Positions 40,915-50,746 of a stretch of 64,000 bases of DNA are shown here, in pieces. The stretch covers positions 558,001 through 622,000 of the forward strand of contig CAWCVN010000005.1 in NCBI GenBank assembly GCA_963799045.1, written 5' to 3'. Under the pieces are notes generated by a model. It was not told the DNA's origin, searched no databases, and was given only the letters and a program-made list of their open reading frames with translations. Positions within the stretch are counted from its first letter, which is position 1; each line of letters opens with the position of its first letter. Source of the DNA: DASRSS01 sp963799045. Lineage in GTDB: Bacteria; Actinomycetota; Actinomycetes; Mycobacteriales; Jatrophihabitantaceae. Position numbers and translations under genes: made by a program.

Positions 40915-43203
40915 CTACCTGCCCACCAGCCGCCGCGCGGCCAGCTCGATGTCCCGTTCGCTCAGCAGGACCAGGTTGGCCGCGTCGCCGAGCGGGACGA
41001 AGCTGTCCCGGCTCGCGACGCGGGCGATCGGGCCGGTGAAGCCCTGCTCGACGAGGGCGGTGATCACGCCCTCGCCGACCCCGCCATCGTGGCGCGTCTC
41101 ATCGGCGACGAGGACCCGGCCGGTCACGGTTGCCTCACGGAGGAGGTCTTCGGTCGGCAGCGGGGTGATCCAGCGCAGGTCGAGCACCCGCGCCCGGATG
41201 CCCTCGCCCGCGAGCCGTCGAGAGACACGCAGGCTCATCCGCACCCCGTTGCCGAACGTGACGATCGTGAGGTCCGTCCCGTCGCCGTGCACCCGCGCCG
41301 AGCCGATGGCGACGTGGCCGCCGGCGCGGTAGGGGCCAAGCCAGCCACGGTCGCCCGGCTCGTGTAGGTCACGTTCGTGGTAGAGCGCGATCGGCTCGAG
41401 GTACACGCAGGTCTGCCCGCCGGTCGAGGCGGCGGCCAGACACGAGCGCAGCATCGGGGCGGCGTCCTCGGGTCGCGCCGGCACCGCCACGACCAGGCCG
41501 GGGATGTCGCGCAGCACGGCCACGGCGTCGTCGTTGTGGAAGTGTCCGCCGAAGCCCTTCTGGTAGCCCAGGCCGGCAATGCGCACGACCATCGGGTTCG
41601 CGTACGCGCCGTTGGAGAAGAAGCGCAGGCTGGCCGCCTCGCCACGCAGTTGGTCCTCGGCGTTGTGCAGGTAGGCCAGGTACTGGATCTCTGGCACGGG
41701 AAGCAGGCCGCACAACCCGAAACCCAGTCCCAGGCCCAGGATGGTCTGCTCGTCGAGCAGGGTGTCGAACACTCGGGCCGGGCCGAAGCGGTGCTGCAGG
41801 CCGCGGGTGAGCCCGTACACGCCGCCCTTGCGCCCGACGTCCTCGCCGAAGACCACGGTGCCGGGCTCGGCGGCCATGGCATCGGTCAGTGCCGCGTTCA
41901 CGTTCTGCGCCAGCGTCATGCCGCCGGCGTGCTCGGGCAGCCTGCCGCCGAAGGCCTCGGTCCGCTGCCCGGCCGAGGCGAGGGCGGCGGACCGTTCGGC
42001 GATCGCTCGCTCGTCGCGCGGCGCGAGCGGCGCAAGCACCGCGGCGGCGCTGTTGTGCCGCGATTCGCCGGCCGCCTCGTCGGCCAGTCGGTGAACTCGC
42101 TCGGCCAACGCGGTGTAGCGCGCGGCCAGATCTTCGCCGGGCAGCAGCGCCGCGAGGGCGAGCAGCGGGTCGCGGTCGAGCTGCTCGCCGATCTCGGCCG
42201 CTGAGCGGTAGGCCGACTCGACGTCGGTGCCTGCGTGGCCGAGGAAGCGCACCGTTCGCAGGTGTACCAGCATCGGCCGGCGGTGGCGGCGGACGGTCTC
42301 GGCCGCCTCGCTGACCGCGGCCGTGACCTGCTCCGGATCGTCGCCGGACGCGGCGACGTAGCCGATTCCCGGGCGGCGGGCCGCCTGGGCGACCCAGCCG
42401 GCCGGCGAGGGCACCGAGATGCCCAGGCCGTTGTCCTCGCAGACGAACAGCAGTCGCAGTGGCAGGCCCTGGCTGGTGCAGTACCCGGCCGCGTTCAGCG
42501 CGCCGGCCGCCGTCGAGTGGTTCAGGCTCGCGTCGCCGAAGCTGCACACCGTCACGGCGTCCTCCGGCCACGGGGTGGGCAGGCGCAGCCGCTTCGCGCG
42601 GCCCAGGGCGAAGGCCAGGCCGACGGCTCGCGGCAGGTGCGAGGCGATCGTCGACGTCTGCGGGATCACCGCGAGGTCGGCGTCGCCGAACACCTTGTGC
42701 CGGCCACCCGAGGCCGGGTCGGCCGTCGCCGCCACGATTCCGAGTAGCACGGCCCGCATCGCGTCGTCGAGGCTGCGGCCGGCCTGCCGGGCGCGTTGCA
42801 GGAAGAAGCCACCGGAGCGGTAGTGCAGCAGCGCCGGGTCGGTCGGGCGCAGCGCCTCGGCGACCAGGGCGTTGGACTCGTGCCCGGACGAGCCGATCGT
42901 GTAGTACCCGGTGCCGTGTTCGCGCATGCGCCGCGCCTGGATGTCCAGCAGCCGGCTGCCGGCCATCACGTCGAACAGTCCGAGCAGCCGCTCGCGGCGC
43001 TGCGGGGCTTTCGCCGGTGTCGGTCCCGCAGCCACGACCGGGATGCTGGGCGGTGCGCCCGATCCGGTCGGCGACGTCGGTGGGGGAGGCGTCGCGGACA
43101 GCTCGCGCAGCCGGGTGCGGACGTGCTCGTCGAGCCGGTCGTGGGCAGTTGCGGCGCCGTTGCCGCGCGAACCAGTCACAGGCACCGATCCTGCCACCGG
43201 CAC
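40915..43203 (-). CDS. Fused alpha/beta E1 of branched-chain 2-oxo-acid dehydrogenase-type complex
   Basis: 762 residues. Residues about 70-400 are the alpha part: YYTIGSSGHESNALVAEALR, HYRSGGFFLQRARQ, and the TPP-binding CSFGDASLNHSTAAGALNAA. Residues about 420-760 are the beta part: LAQNVNAALTDAMAAEPGTV, VFGEDVGRKGGVYGLTRGLQ, FDTLLDEQTILGLGLGFGLC and VLDLRWITPLPTEDLLREAT. E1 decarboxylates 2-oxo acids and passes the acyl group to E2 lipoyl domains. In actinobacteria alpha and beta are usually separate genes, but fused forms occur. No E2 or E3 gene is adjacent. GTG 43203 lies just inside a motif array shared with the divergent MarR gene. Confidence 0.85.
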   Translation of the reverse strand: MPVAGSVPVTGSRGNGAATAHDRLDEHVRTRLRELSATPPPPTSPTGSGAPPSIPVVAAGPTPAKAPQRRERLLGLFDVMAGSRLLDIQARRMREHGTGYYTIGSSGHESNALVAEALRPTDPALLHYRSGGFFLQRARQAGRSLDDAMRAVLLGIVAATADPASGGRHKVFGDADLAVIPQTSTIASHLPRAVGLAFALGRAKRLRLPTPWPEDAVTVCSFGDASLNHSTAAGALNAAGYCTSQGLPLRLLFVCEDNGLGISVPSPAGWVAQAARRPGIGYVAASGDDPEQVTAAVSEAAETVRRHRRPMLVHLRTVRFLGHAGTDVESAYRSAAEIGEQLDRDPLLALAALLPGEDLAARYTALAERVHRLADEAAGESRHNSAAAVLAPLAPRDERAIAERSAALASAGQRTEAFGGRLPEHAGGMTLAQNVNAALTDAMAAEPGTVVFGEDVGRKGGVYGLTRGLQHRFGPARVFDTLLDEQTILGLGLGFGLCGLLPVPEIQYLAYLHNAEDQLRGEAASLRFFSNGAYANPMVVRIAGLGYQKGFGGHFHNDDAVAVLRDIPGLVVAVPARPEDAAPMLRSCLAAASTGGQTCVYLEPIALYHERDLHEPGDRGWLGPYRAGGHVAIGSARVHGDGTDLTIVTFGNGVRMSLRVSRRLAGEGIRARVLDLRWITPLPTEDLLREATVTGRVLVADETRHDGGVGEGVITALVEQGFTGPIARVASRDSFVPLGDAANLVLLSERDIELAARRLVGR

Positions 43204-43209
43204 TACTCC

Positions 43210-43280
43210 GCCGAGTGGTGACTTGCCCGCCGAGTGGCGACTTGTACGTCACCACTCGGCATCGAAAGGCACCACTCGCG
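43210..43280. repeat. Array of four GCCGAGTGG-type half-sites
   Basis: GCCGAGTGGTG (43210-43220) and GCCGAGTGGCG (43229-43239) are direct copies. CACCACTCGGC (43250-43260) and CACCACTCGCG (43270-43280) are inverted copies. Spacings are 19, 21 and 20 bases, about two helical turns. The middle two form a 12-bp stem with one mismatch and a TTGTAC loop. It lies between the divergent E1 and MarR genes. Confidence 0.75.
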
Positions 43281-43298
43281 GAGGTCGTCCATAGTGAT

Positions 43299-43308
43299 GT
43301 TATATAAC
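43299..43308. promoter_or_regulatory. AT-rich palindrome upstream of the MarR gene
   Basis: GTTATATAAC is a perfect palindrome, 6 bases before ATG 43315, in otherwise GC-rich DNA. Its size and place suit autoregulation by the MarR protein. TATATAAC may also contribute a -10. Confidence 0.5.
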
Positions 43309-43314
43309 TAGATT

Positions 43315-43740
43315 ATGAAACGGGATGCGCGGCTGCGGGACGTGGCCGAGAGCATCGAGGCGCTGGTGCTGTGGATGCGGCGCCAGGCCCCGAGCCAGGT
43401 CAGCTCCAGCACCGTGACGACACTGGACACCCTCGCCGCCGTGGGCCCGCTGCGCATCAGCGAGCTGGCCGAGCGGGAGGCGATCTCGCAGCCCGGCATG
43501 ACCACGCTGGTGAACCGGCTGCAGGCCGCCGGCCTCGCCGAGCGGGCTCCGGACATCACCGACGGGCGCGCCATCCTCGTGCGCATCACCCCGGCCGGAC
43601 GCAAGCTGCTCGCCGACCGGCGCGCCACCCGCGCGAATGCACTGCTGAGCGAGCTCGACCGCCTGGACGACGGACAGCGCGCCGCGCTCATCGCGGCCCT
43701 GCCGGCAGTGCGGGCACTGATCACGGGAAAGAAGGATTGA
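43315..43740 (+). CDS. MarR-family transcriptional regulator
   Basis: 141 residues. Winged HTH: GPLRISELAEREAISQPGMT, then LVNRLQAAGLAERAPDITDG and RAILVRITPAGRKLLADRRA (the wing with D-x-R). It is coupled to an MFS exporter gene by TGATG, so it likely represses itself and the exporter and is released by a small lipophilic compound. Palindrome GTTATATAAC (43299-43308) is the candidate site. Confidence 0.9.
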   Translation: MKRDARLRDVAESIEALVLWMRRQAPSQVSSSTVTTLDTLAAVGPLRISELAEREAISQPGMTTLVNRLQAAGLAERAPDITDGRAILVRITPAGRKLLADRRATRANALLSELDRLDDGQRAALIAALPAVRALITGKKD

Positions 43741-45017
43741 TGAGCACGGCCCTACAGGAACCGAAGACCGCCAGCCCGTTCCGGCAACCCAAGGCGGTGT
43801 GGGCCGTCGCGTTCGCCTGCGTCATCTCGTTCATGGGCATCGGCCTGGTTGACCCGATCCTGCCCTCGCTCGCGAGCAAGCTGCACGCCAGCACCAGCCA
43901 GGTCGAGCTGCTGTTCACCAGCTATCTGGTGGTGACGGCGGTGATGATGCTGATCACCGGCTGGGTGTCCAGCCGGATCGGCGCGAAGCGCACCCTCATC
44001 GCCGGACTCGCGCTCATCGTTGTCTTCGCTGCCGCCGCCGCCGCGTCCGGCAGCATCGGCGGCATCGTCGGCTTCCGTGCCGGCTGGGGGCTGGGCAACG
44101 CGCTGTTCATCGCCACTTCGCTGTCGGTGATCGTCAGCTCCGCCACCAGCGGCTTCGCCGGCGCGATCATCCTGTACGAGACCGCGCTGGGCATCGGCAT
44201 CGCGTCCGGTCCGATCCTCGGCGGCGAACTCGGCGGGATCAGCTGGCGCGGTCCGTTCTTCGGTGTGGCCGCGCTGATGGCGATCTCGCTCGTCGCGACC
44301 CTGGTCCTGCTGCCCAAGACGCCGGTTCCCGCCCGCAAGGAGAAGATCACCGAGCCGATCAAGGCCCTCCGGCACCGCAGCCTGGCGACCACCAGCGTCG
44401 TCGGCCTGCTCTACAACTGGGGCTTTTTCACGATGCTCGGCTACTCACCGTTCCTGATGCGGCCGATCTCCCCGCAGCAGCTGGGTCTGGTCTTCTGCGG
44501 GTGGGGCATCTTCGTGGCGATCTTCGCGATCTGGGGTGCGCCGTGGCTGCGCTCGCGCTTCGGCACGGCCAACACGCTCTACGGCAACTTCGTGCTGATG
44601 GCTGCGGACCTCGCGGTGATCGGCATTTGGCCGGACAACCGCACCGCGGTCGTCGTCGCCGTCATCGTCTCCGGCGCCTTCATCGGCGTGAACAACACGC
44701 TGGTCACCACGGCGGTCATGAGCATCGCGCCGGTCGAACGACCGGTCGCGTCGGCCACGTACGGCTTCGTGCGCTTCATCGGCGGTGGTCTGGCGCCGTT
44801 CGTCGCGAGCAAGCTCGTCGAGCACTACAACGCGCACGTGCCGTTCCTGCTCGGCACGGGCACGTTGATCGCTGCGGGCCTGGTGCTCACCACCGTGCAC
44901 CGCGCGCTGACGGCCGCTGACCGGGGCGAGGTCGCCCAGCCGGAGTTGGACGAGTTGGATCGCATCGAACGCGAGGACGAACTGCAGGTGGGCGCCGCGT
45001 TCGGCAACGAGAGCTGA
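43740..45017 (+). CDS. MFS transporter, 12 TM, MarR-controlled
   Basis: 425 residues from the ATG at 43740, whose A is the last base of the MarR stop. About twelve hydrophobic helices. VDPILPSLASKLHASTSQVE (helix 1-2), LITGWVSSRIGAKRTLIAGL (motif A) and LYETALGIGIASGPILGGEL (antiporter motif C) mark a DHA1-type proton antiporter. Coupling to MarR suggests inducible efflux. It converges with the XRE regulator at 3 bases. Confidence 0.86.
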   Translation: MSTALQEPKTASPFRQPKAVWAVAFACVISFMGIGLVDPILPSLASKLHASTSQVELLFTSYLVVTAVMMLITGWVSSRIGAKRTLIAGLALIVVFAAAAAASGSIGGIVGFRAGWGLGNALFIATSLSVIVSSATSGFAGAIILYETALGIGIASGPILGGELGGISWRGPFFGVAALMAISLVATLVLLPKTPVPARKEKITEPIKALRHRSLATTSVVGLLYNWGFFTMLGYSPFLMRPISPQQLGLVFCGWGIFVAIFAIWGAPWLRSRFGTANTLYGNFVLMAADLAVIGIWPDNRTAVVVAVIVSGAFIGVNNTLVTTAVMSIAPVERPVASATYGFVRFIGGGLAPFVASKLVEHYNAHVPFLLGTGTLIAAGLVLTTVHRALTAADRGEVAQPELDELDRIEREDELQVGAAFGNES

Positions 45018-45020
45018 CGT

Positions 45021-45890
45021 TCAGGCCGGACGAAGCCGGCGGTCGGCGCGCGCACGCAGTTCGGCGATGAGCGCGGAGTCCGCCGGTGTCTCCGGCACGT
45101 AGACGACCATCCGGCACTCCGAGCCGCGCGAGGTGGGAAAGCCGGTGGCCCGCACCCGCACGGTGCCCAGGCCGAAGCAGTCGAACGCCTTGGTGACCGG
45201 GGGACCGGGATCGGCGATCGGGTGGTCGGCCCACAGCCGCGCGAACTCCGGGTTCGTCGCGCACATCGCCTCGATCAGCTCCACCCAGTCGGACTCGCCG
45301 AGGTGGTTGGCGTAGTTCGCGCGAAGCGTCGCCACCATCGAGTGGCAGACGTCGATGTCCGTGACCGGGGACGTCCCGTCGGGGCGTCCGTAGACCTGCC
45401 ACAGGGCGTTGCGCTCGATGCCGCTCGCGCGCGCGAGGTACGGGAACAGCGCCGCGCACGACTCGTTGCAGCCCAGCAGGTCGTACTTGCCGTTGTAGAC
45501 GGCGGCCGGGGTCGGGTCCAGCGCGTCGAGCACCGGCAGCACCTCGGCCGGCGGCTGCTCGGACGCCTGCGGCGTGGGCACCCCCGGGACCTCCGCCAAC
45601 CGGTACAGGTGCCAGCGCTCGGCCGCGCCGAGGCGGAGCACGCGGGCGATGGCGTCCAGCACCTGCACGCTGGCGTTGATCGGACGGCCCTGCTCGAGCC
45701 AGGTGTACCAGGTGATCCCGACGCCGGCCAGCTGCGCGAGCTCCTCGCGGCGCAGGCCCGGCGTGCGGCGGCGCTCGCCCGGCGGCAGCCCGACCTCGGC
45801 CGGGCCGATCCGTTCGCGCCGGTTGCGCAGGAACGCTGCGAGCTCGTCCCGCCGCTGCTTGCTGTACGTGCCGGCCATCACGGTCACCAT
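45021..45890 (-). CDS. XRE-family regulator with MmyB-like ligand domain
   Basis: 289 residues from ATG 45890 (GAGG 5 bases upstream). N-terminal HTH: LAAFLRNRRERIGPAEVGLP, then RTPGLRREELAQLAGVGITW and YTWLEQGR. This is the signature of the MmyB-type XRE family. The C-terminal PAS-like MmyB domain covers about 110-280 (PTPAAVYNGKYDLLGCNESC, FDCFGLGTVRVRATGFPTSR). Family members often sit next to, and control, an exporter or reductase. Here a DHA2 exporter is divergent from 45989. Confidence 0.88.
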   Translation of the reverse strand: MVTVMAGTYSKQRRDELAAFLRNRRERIGPAEVGLPPGERRRTPGLRREELAQLAGVGITWYTWLEQGRPINASVQVLDAIARVLRLGAAERWHLYRLAEVPGVPTPQASEQPPAEVLPVLDALDPTPAAVYNGKYDLLGCNESCAALFPYLARASGIERNALWQVYGRPDGTSPVTDIDVCHSMVATLRANYANHLGESDWVELIEAMCATNPEFARLWADHPIADPGPPVTKAFDCFGLGTVRVRATGFPTSRGSECRMVVYVPETPADSALIAELRARADRRLRPA

Positions 45891-45988
45891 TAGATCCTCG
45901 CCCGCCGACAACGTCCCTGGGTAGTAGCTCCAGTACCAGGATCACCGGGCTCTCACCACGCCGCCGGCCGTAAGCCGACTGTCGGCTC

Positions 45989-47416
45989 ATGACTACTGTC
46001 CTGACCCGCCCTGCGCCGCCGGCCACCCGCGACGGCGTGCTGCTCGCCGTCTTGTTGACGTCGGTGTTCATGGCGCTGCTCGACACCACGATCGTGAACG
46101 TCGCGATGCCGACGATCGGCACCGACCTGTCCGCGTCCGGCGCCGCACTGCAACTGGTCGTCGCCGGCTACCTGATCAGTTACGCGGTGCTCCTTATCAC
46201 CGGCGCGCGGCTCGGCGACCGGATCGGGCACGGTCGCGCGTTCCGGATCGGCCTGATCGGCTTCACCGCGTTCTCGCTGCTGTGCGGCCTCGCGCCCGAC
46301 GTCGCGAGCCTGATCGTGTTCCGCTTCGCGCAGGGCGTCGGCGCGGCACTGATGCTGCCGCAGGTGATGAGCCTGATCCAGCGCACGTTCGCCGGCGAGC
46401 AGCGCACACGGGCGCTGTCGATCTATAGCGCGGTGATCGCCAGCGGGTCGGTCGTCGGCCAGATCTTCGGGGGTCTGCTGGTCAGCGCCGACGTGCTCGG
46501 GCTGGGCTGGCGCCCGGTGTTCCTGGTCAACGTGCCGATCGGGCTCGTGCTGCTGGTCGTCGCGCGCCGGCACCTGCCCGACGGTGTGGCGATGCCCGAA
46601 CGCCGCCTGGACCCGGGCGGCGTGACGACCCTCTCGCTCGCGGTCGCCGCCCTGGTGGTGCCGCTCGTGCTCGGCCACGAGGAGCACTGGCCGCTGTGGG
46701 GCTGGCTCAGCCTGGCGGCGAGCGCCGGCCTGTTCGCGCTGTTCGTCGCCGTCGAGCGCGCGGAGGCTCGGCACGGCGGCGCGCCGCTGGTGTCCGCGTC
46801 GGTGCTTCGGGCGCCGGGTCTCGCGCTCGGGATGCTCGCACTGCTGATCGCGATGATCGGCTACGCCGGCTACCTGTTCAGCCTGGCGCTGCACCTGCAG
46901 GCCGGCCTGGGCTACAGCGCCGCGCACGCCGGCCTGGTGTTCGCCCCGGCGGCGACCGGGTTCGCGATCACCGGGGTCACCTGGCGGCGGCTGCCGGCCC
47001 GGCTGCACGGCCCGATCGTCCCGTCCGGCCTGCTCGCCTCGGCGCTGGCCTACCTGTTGCTGGCCCCCCTGCTGCACGGCGGGCGCGGCGCCGGTGCGCT
47101 GCTCGAGATCGACCTGGCCGGGCTGGGCCTGGCACTCGGTCTGGCATTCAGCCCGATCATCACGGTGACGCTCACGCACGTGCCGCTCGCCGTCGCCGCC
47201 GACGCCAGCGGCCTGCTGGGAACCGTCTTCCAGCTCGGCCAGGTGCTCGGCGTCGCCGTCCCTGGGACGATCTACCTGTCCCTGGTACACGCGCCGGGCG
47301 CACCGGCCTCGGCACACGCCGCGGTGATCACGCTGACCGTGCTCGCGGCGACGAGCGTCGGGGCGGCCGCGTTCGCGGGGGGCCTGGTCCGCCGGCGCCC
47401 GACCGCCGCCGGGTAA
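45989..47416 (+). CDS. MFS multidrug exporter, DHA2 family, 14 TM
   Basis: 475 residues. Motif D1 reads ALLDTTIVNVAMPTIGTDLS, motif A TGARLGDRIGHGRAFRIGLI, the R-x-x-Q-G helix FRFAQGVGAALMLPQVMSLI, and motif C SGSVVGQIFGGLL. Fourteen hydrophobic segments. It is likely regulated by the divergent XRE/MmyB regulator; the 98-base gap holds an imperfect palindrome (CCTGG to CCAGG, about 45917-45942). A second DHA2 gene follows 29 bases downstream. Confidence 0.88.
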   Translation: MTTVLTRPAPPATRDGVLLAVLLTSVFMALLDTTIVNVAMPTIGTDLSASGAALQLVVAGYLISYAVLLITGARLGDRIGHGRAFRIGLIGFTAFSLLCGLAPDVASLIVFRFAQGVGAALMLPQVMSLIQRTFAGEQRTRALSIYSAVIASGSVVGQIFGGLLVSADVLGLGWRPVFLVNVPIGLVLLVVARRHLPDGVAMPERRLDPGGVTTLSLAVAALVVPLVLGHEEHWPLWGWLSLAASAGLFALFVAVERAEARHGGAPLVSASVLRAPGLALGMLALLIAMIGYAGYLFSLALHLQAGLGYSAAHAGLVFAPAATGFAITGVTWRRLPARLHGPIVPSGLLASALAYLLLAPLLHGGRGAGALLEIDLAGLGLALGLAFSPIITVTLTHVPLAVAADASGLLGTVFQLGQVLGVAVPGTIYLSLVHAPGAPASAHAAVITLTVLAATSVGAAAFAGGLVRRRPTAAG

Positions 47417-47433
47417 TCGTTCACCCGGCTAAC

Positions 47434-47445
47434 TATTATGTGGGC
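47434..47445 (+). promoter_or_regulatory. Possible -10 of the second DHA2 gene, leaderless
   Basis: TATTAT at 47434-47439 lies 6 bases before GTG 47446, placing the transcription start at the start codon. The -35 is weak. Confidence 0.35.
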
Positions 47446-48928
47446 GTGACCGAACTCAGCCATCGTCGACGCCTGCTGGTGCTCGCGATCTGCTGCCTGA
47501 GCCTGCTGATCGTCGGGATGGACAACACGATCGTCAACATCGCGCTGCCCTCCATCCGGACCGATCTGCACGCCAGCGATCTCCGGGCTGCAGTGGACGG
47601 TCGACGCCTACATGGTCGTGCTGGCCAGTCTGCTGATCCTTTCCGGGGCTCGACCGCCGACCGGCTCGGCCGGCGGCGCATCTTCCAGACCGGCCTGGTG
47701 CTGTTCGTCCTCGGCTCGCTGGCCTGCAGCCTGGCTCCCGGCCTCGGCTGGCTGGTCGCCTTCCGCATGCTGCAGGCGGTCGGCGGGTCGATGCTCAACC
47801 CGGTCGCCATGTCGATCATCACCAACGTTTTCACCGAGCCGCGCGAGCGGGCCAGGGCCATCGGCGTGTGGGGCGGCGTCGTCGGCGATCAGCATGGGCG
47901 CTCGGCCCGATCGTCGGCGGCGCGCTGATCGAGAGCGTCGGCTGGCGCTCGATCTTCTGGATCAACATGCCGATCGGTCTGCTCGCCGCTGGTGCTCACC
48001 GCGCTGCTTCGTGCCCGAGTCGCGCGCGGCGCGGCCGCGGCGCCCGGACCCCGTCGGTCAGGTGCTGGTGATGGTCGATGCTGGCGGCGCTGACCTACGC
48101 GATCATCGAGGCCCGCGCGCAACGGGTGGACCTCGGCGCGGACGGTCGTCGCTGTTCGCGGTCGCCGCCGCTGGCCGTCGTGCTGCTGATGCGCTACGAG
48201 TCGCGCCGCCGCGACCCGGTGATCGACCTGCGGTTCTTCCGCAGCGTGCCGTTCTCGTCGGCGACGGTGATCGCGGTGGTGCGGCTTCGCGGCGTTCGCC
48301 GGCTTCCTGTTCCTCGAACACCCTCTACCTGCAGGACGTGCGCGGGCTGAGCCCGCTGCACCGCCGGGCTGTGCACGTTGCCGATGGCCGTCATGACGGC
48401 CGTCTTCGCCCCGGTGTCGGGCCGGCTCGTCGGCACCAGCGGGCCCTCGCCTGCCACTGGTCGTGGCCGGCGTCGCATGGCGCGTCGGGAGTGTGCTTCT
48501 ACCGAGTCCACCGCGACGAGCTCGCTCGTGCTGGTGATCGTCGCCTACGTCGTGTTCGCGGTCGGCTTCGGCATGCTCAACGCGCCGATCACCAACGCCG
48601 CGGTGTCCGGCATGCCGAACAGCCAGGCGGGCGTGGCGGCGGCGATCGCGTCGACCAGCCGGCAGGTGGGGCCGCGCTCGGCGTGGCCGTCACCGGCACG
48701 GTGTTGAACTCCGGAGGTATCGCCTCGATGCGGACCGACTTCGTGTCGGCGGCCGGTCCGGCGTGGCTGCTGGTCGCCGGCTTGGGCACCGCCGTGGGGG
48801 TGTTCGGACTGCTGAGCACGAGTGCGCGCGCCCGGCGCACCGTGGCCCGCACCGCCGCGCTGTTCGATGACGACGCGCGGGCTCTCACTCCCGGTGCGGC
48901 GACCGAGCCGCCGCGGGCGATGCGTTGA
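47446..48928 (+). pseudogene. MFS exporter, DHA2 family, multiply frameshifted
   Basis: From GTG 47446 the product starts RRRLLVLAICCLSLLIVGMD and NTIVNIALPSIRTDLHAS, then LQWTVDAYMVVLASLLIL. Reading through all three frames recovers a full-length protein of about 490 residues with ADRLGRRRIFQTG (motif A), FRMLQAVGGSMLNPVAMSII and a normal C-terminus. The frame changes at least ten times (for example near 47580, 47648, 47892, 47987, 48009, 48072, 48314, 48363, 48450 and 48670). Most changes are explained by one extra base, and codon sense is otherwise retained. This looks like sequence error rather than decay. Confidence 0.78.
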
Positions 48929-48973
48929 TACTCTCGCAGTGCCCCGGTTTTGCGCGGGTAGGGGAGGCATAGC

Positions 48974-50699
48974 GTGGCGTTGCGTCGCCGGAGCAAGGAG
49001 GCCGGCCACGAGCTGTTCGCCGGTTTCACCGACGTCACCGAGATCGGCGTGGGCAGCCTGGCGACCGTTTACCGGGCCCGCGAGCTCGGACACCGGGCGT
49101 CAGGTCGCGCTGAAGCTGCTGAACGTCCGCGACGCCTCGCCGCGCGCCATCGAGTCCTTCGAGCGGGAGTCGCATCGCGCTCGGCGCGCTCAGCTCGCAC
49201 CCCAACATCGTCACGCTCTATCGCACGTTCCGTGCCCCGGACGGCCGGCCGGTGCTCGTGCTCGAACTGTGCGTGGGGGCGGTGTCCGACCGGCTGCGCG
49301 GCGGTGTGGGACTGCCGGTGCGCGAGGTCGTCGTCGATCGGGATCAAGATCGCCGGCGCGCTGGAGACCGCGCACCGCGGCGGGATCCTGCACCGCGACG
49401 TGAAGCCCCAGAACATCCTGATGACCGAGTTCGGCGAGCCCGCGCTGGCCGACTTCGGCGTCGCGATGCTGCAGTCCTCGACGCAGACCACGGCCGGGCT
49501 GTTCGACTTCACCACCCTGCACGCCGCGCCCGAACTGCTCGAGGGCGGCGAGCACGTCCGCTGCCACCGACGTCTACGAGCTGGCCTCCACGCTGTACCA
49601 GCTCGTCGCCGGGCAGTCGGCGTTCCGCGCCTACGAGGGCGAGTCGCCGGCCTCGGTGATCCTGCGCATCCTGCGCGACCCGGTGCAGCCGCTGGTCGGG
49701 ACGGGTGTCCCGGTCGAGCTGTCCGACCTGCTCATCCGCGCGATGAGCAAGGACAAGGACAGCCGTCCCCCGACGGCCGCCGGGTTCGCCGAGGAGCTGG
49801 CCGAGATCGAACGCGCGCAGGGCTGGCACCCCACCCAGTTCATCGTGCGCGTGGGCGGTGAGCGGCGCACGCCCACCGTGACGTTCACGGTCACGGAGCC
49901 GGCGCCTCGGCCGGCGCCGGTGCCCGAGCCGGAGCCCACTCCGCAGCCGGATCCGGCACCCCAACCGCCGCCGGCACCGCAGCGGCCGGCCCCGCCGGTT
50001 CCACCGCCGCCGGCGCCGCCGGCACCGCCCCCACCCACACCGGCACCGCCGCCCCCACCCACACCGGCACCGCCGCCCCCACCCACACCGGCACCGCCGC
50101 CCGCACCGACGCCGACACCGGCACCGCCGCCGAACCCCACACCGACGCCGACACCGGCACCACCGCTGCGGGTGCGCGTCGATATCGATGAGGATCTCGC
50201 CTCGCCGCCCCGGCCGCAGCCGGCTCCCGACCCCGTCGCCGCCCGCGCGATGGCGCCCGTGCGGGCTATGCCCGCACCAGCCACGCAGACGACGACGGCG
50301 CCTGCCGTCGCGAGCGTTCCCACTTGGGCCGTCCGTCGCCCGTCGCCCACCCCGCTGGCCACACCGCGTTTCGTCGGCGACCTCGCCATCGACCCCGAGT
50401 CACTGCGGCCGAAGCTCACCGTGCGGTCCGGGCTGTCGTCGCTGACCGTCGACGACCGGCAGCTGACGCTGCGCACGAGGCTGCGGCGCGAACGGCTGCC
50501 GTGGTCGATGGTCGACGGGTTCGAACAGCGCTTCACCGACGGCGCTCCCGGCGCGACCGCGGCCGGCCTGCTGGTCGCGGTGACGCCCGCGGGCGCGATT
50601 GAGCTGCCGGCCACCCGGCGCCAGGGCGGCCAGCTGCGTCACGTCCACGCCCTGCTGGAGGCGTACCGGCTGCGCGCCCGGGCGCGCGCCGCCGGCTGA
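48974..50699 (+). pseudogene. Serine/threonine protein kinase with proline-rich linker, frameshifted
   Basis: From GTG 48974. Kinase domain: IGVGSLATVYRARELG, QVALKLLN with the ATP Lys, ILHRDVKPQNILMTEFGEPA, LADFGVAML and HAAPELLEGGE, ending near residue 290. A proline-alanine-threonine linker with PPPPTPAP repeats (about 49900-50165) is followed by a C-terminal domain (about 50385-50690, PKLTVRSGLSSLTVDDRQLT, then RRERLPWSMVDGFEQRF) resembling a bacterial PH-like fold. There is no clear membrane segment between them, unlike PknB. Four one-base insertions (near 49090, 49165, 49338 and 49560) break the kinase part; from 49656 on the frame is clean. It is convergent with the transglutaminase-like gene and may regulate that cluster. 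Confidence 0.8.
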
Positions 50700-50746
50700 G
50701 CGCCAGTCTCCTGAGCGGCCCGTCGGTCGAGGCGGATCGCCCGGAC

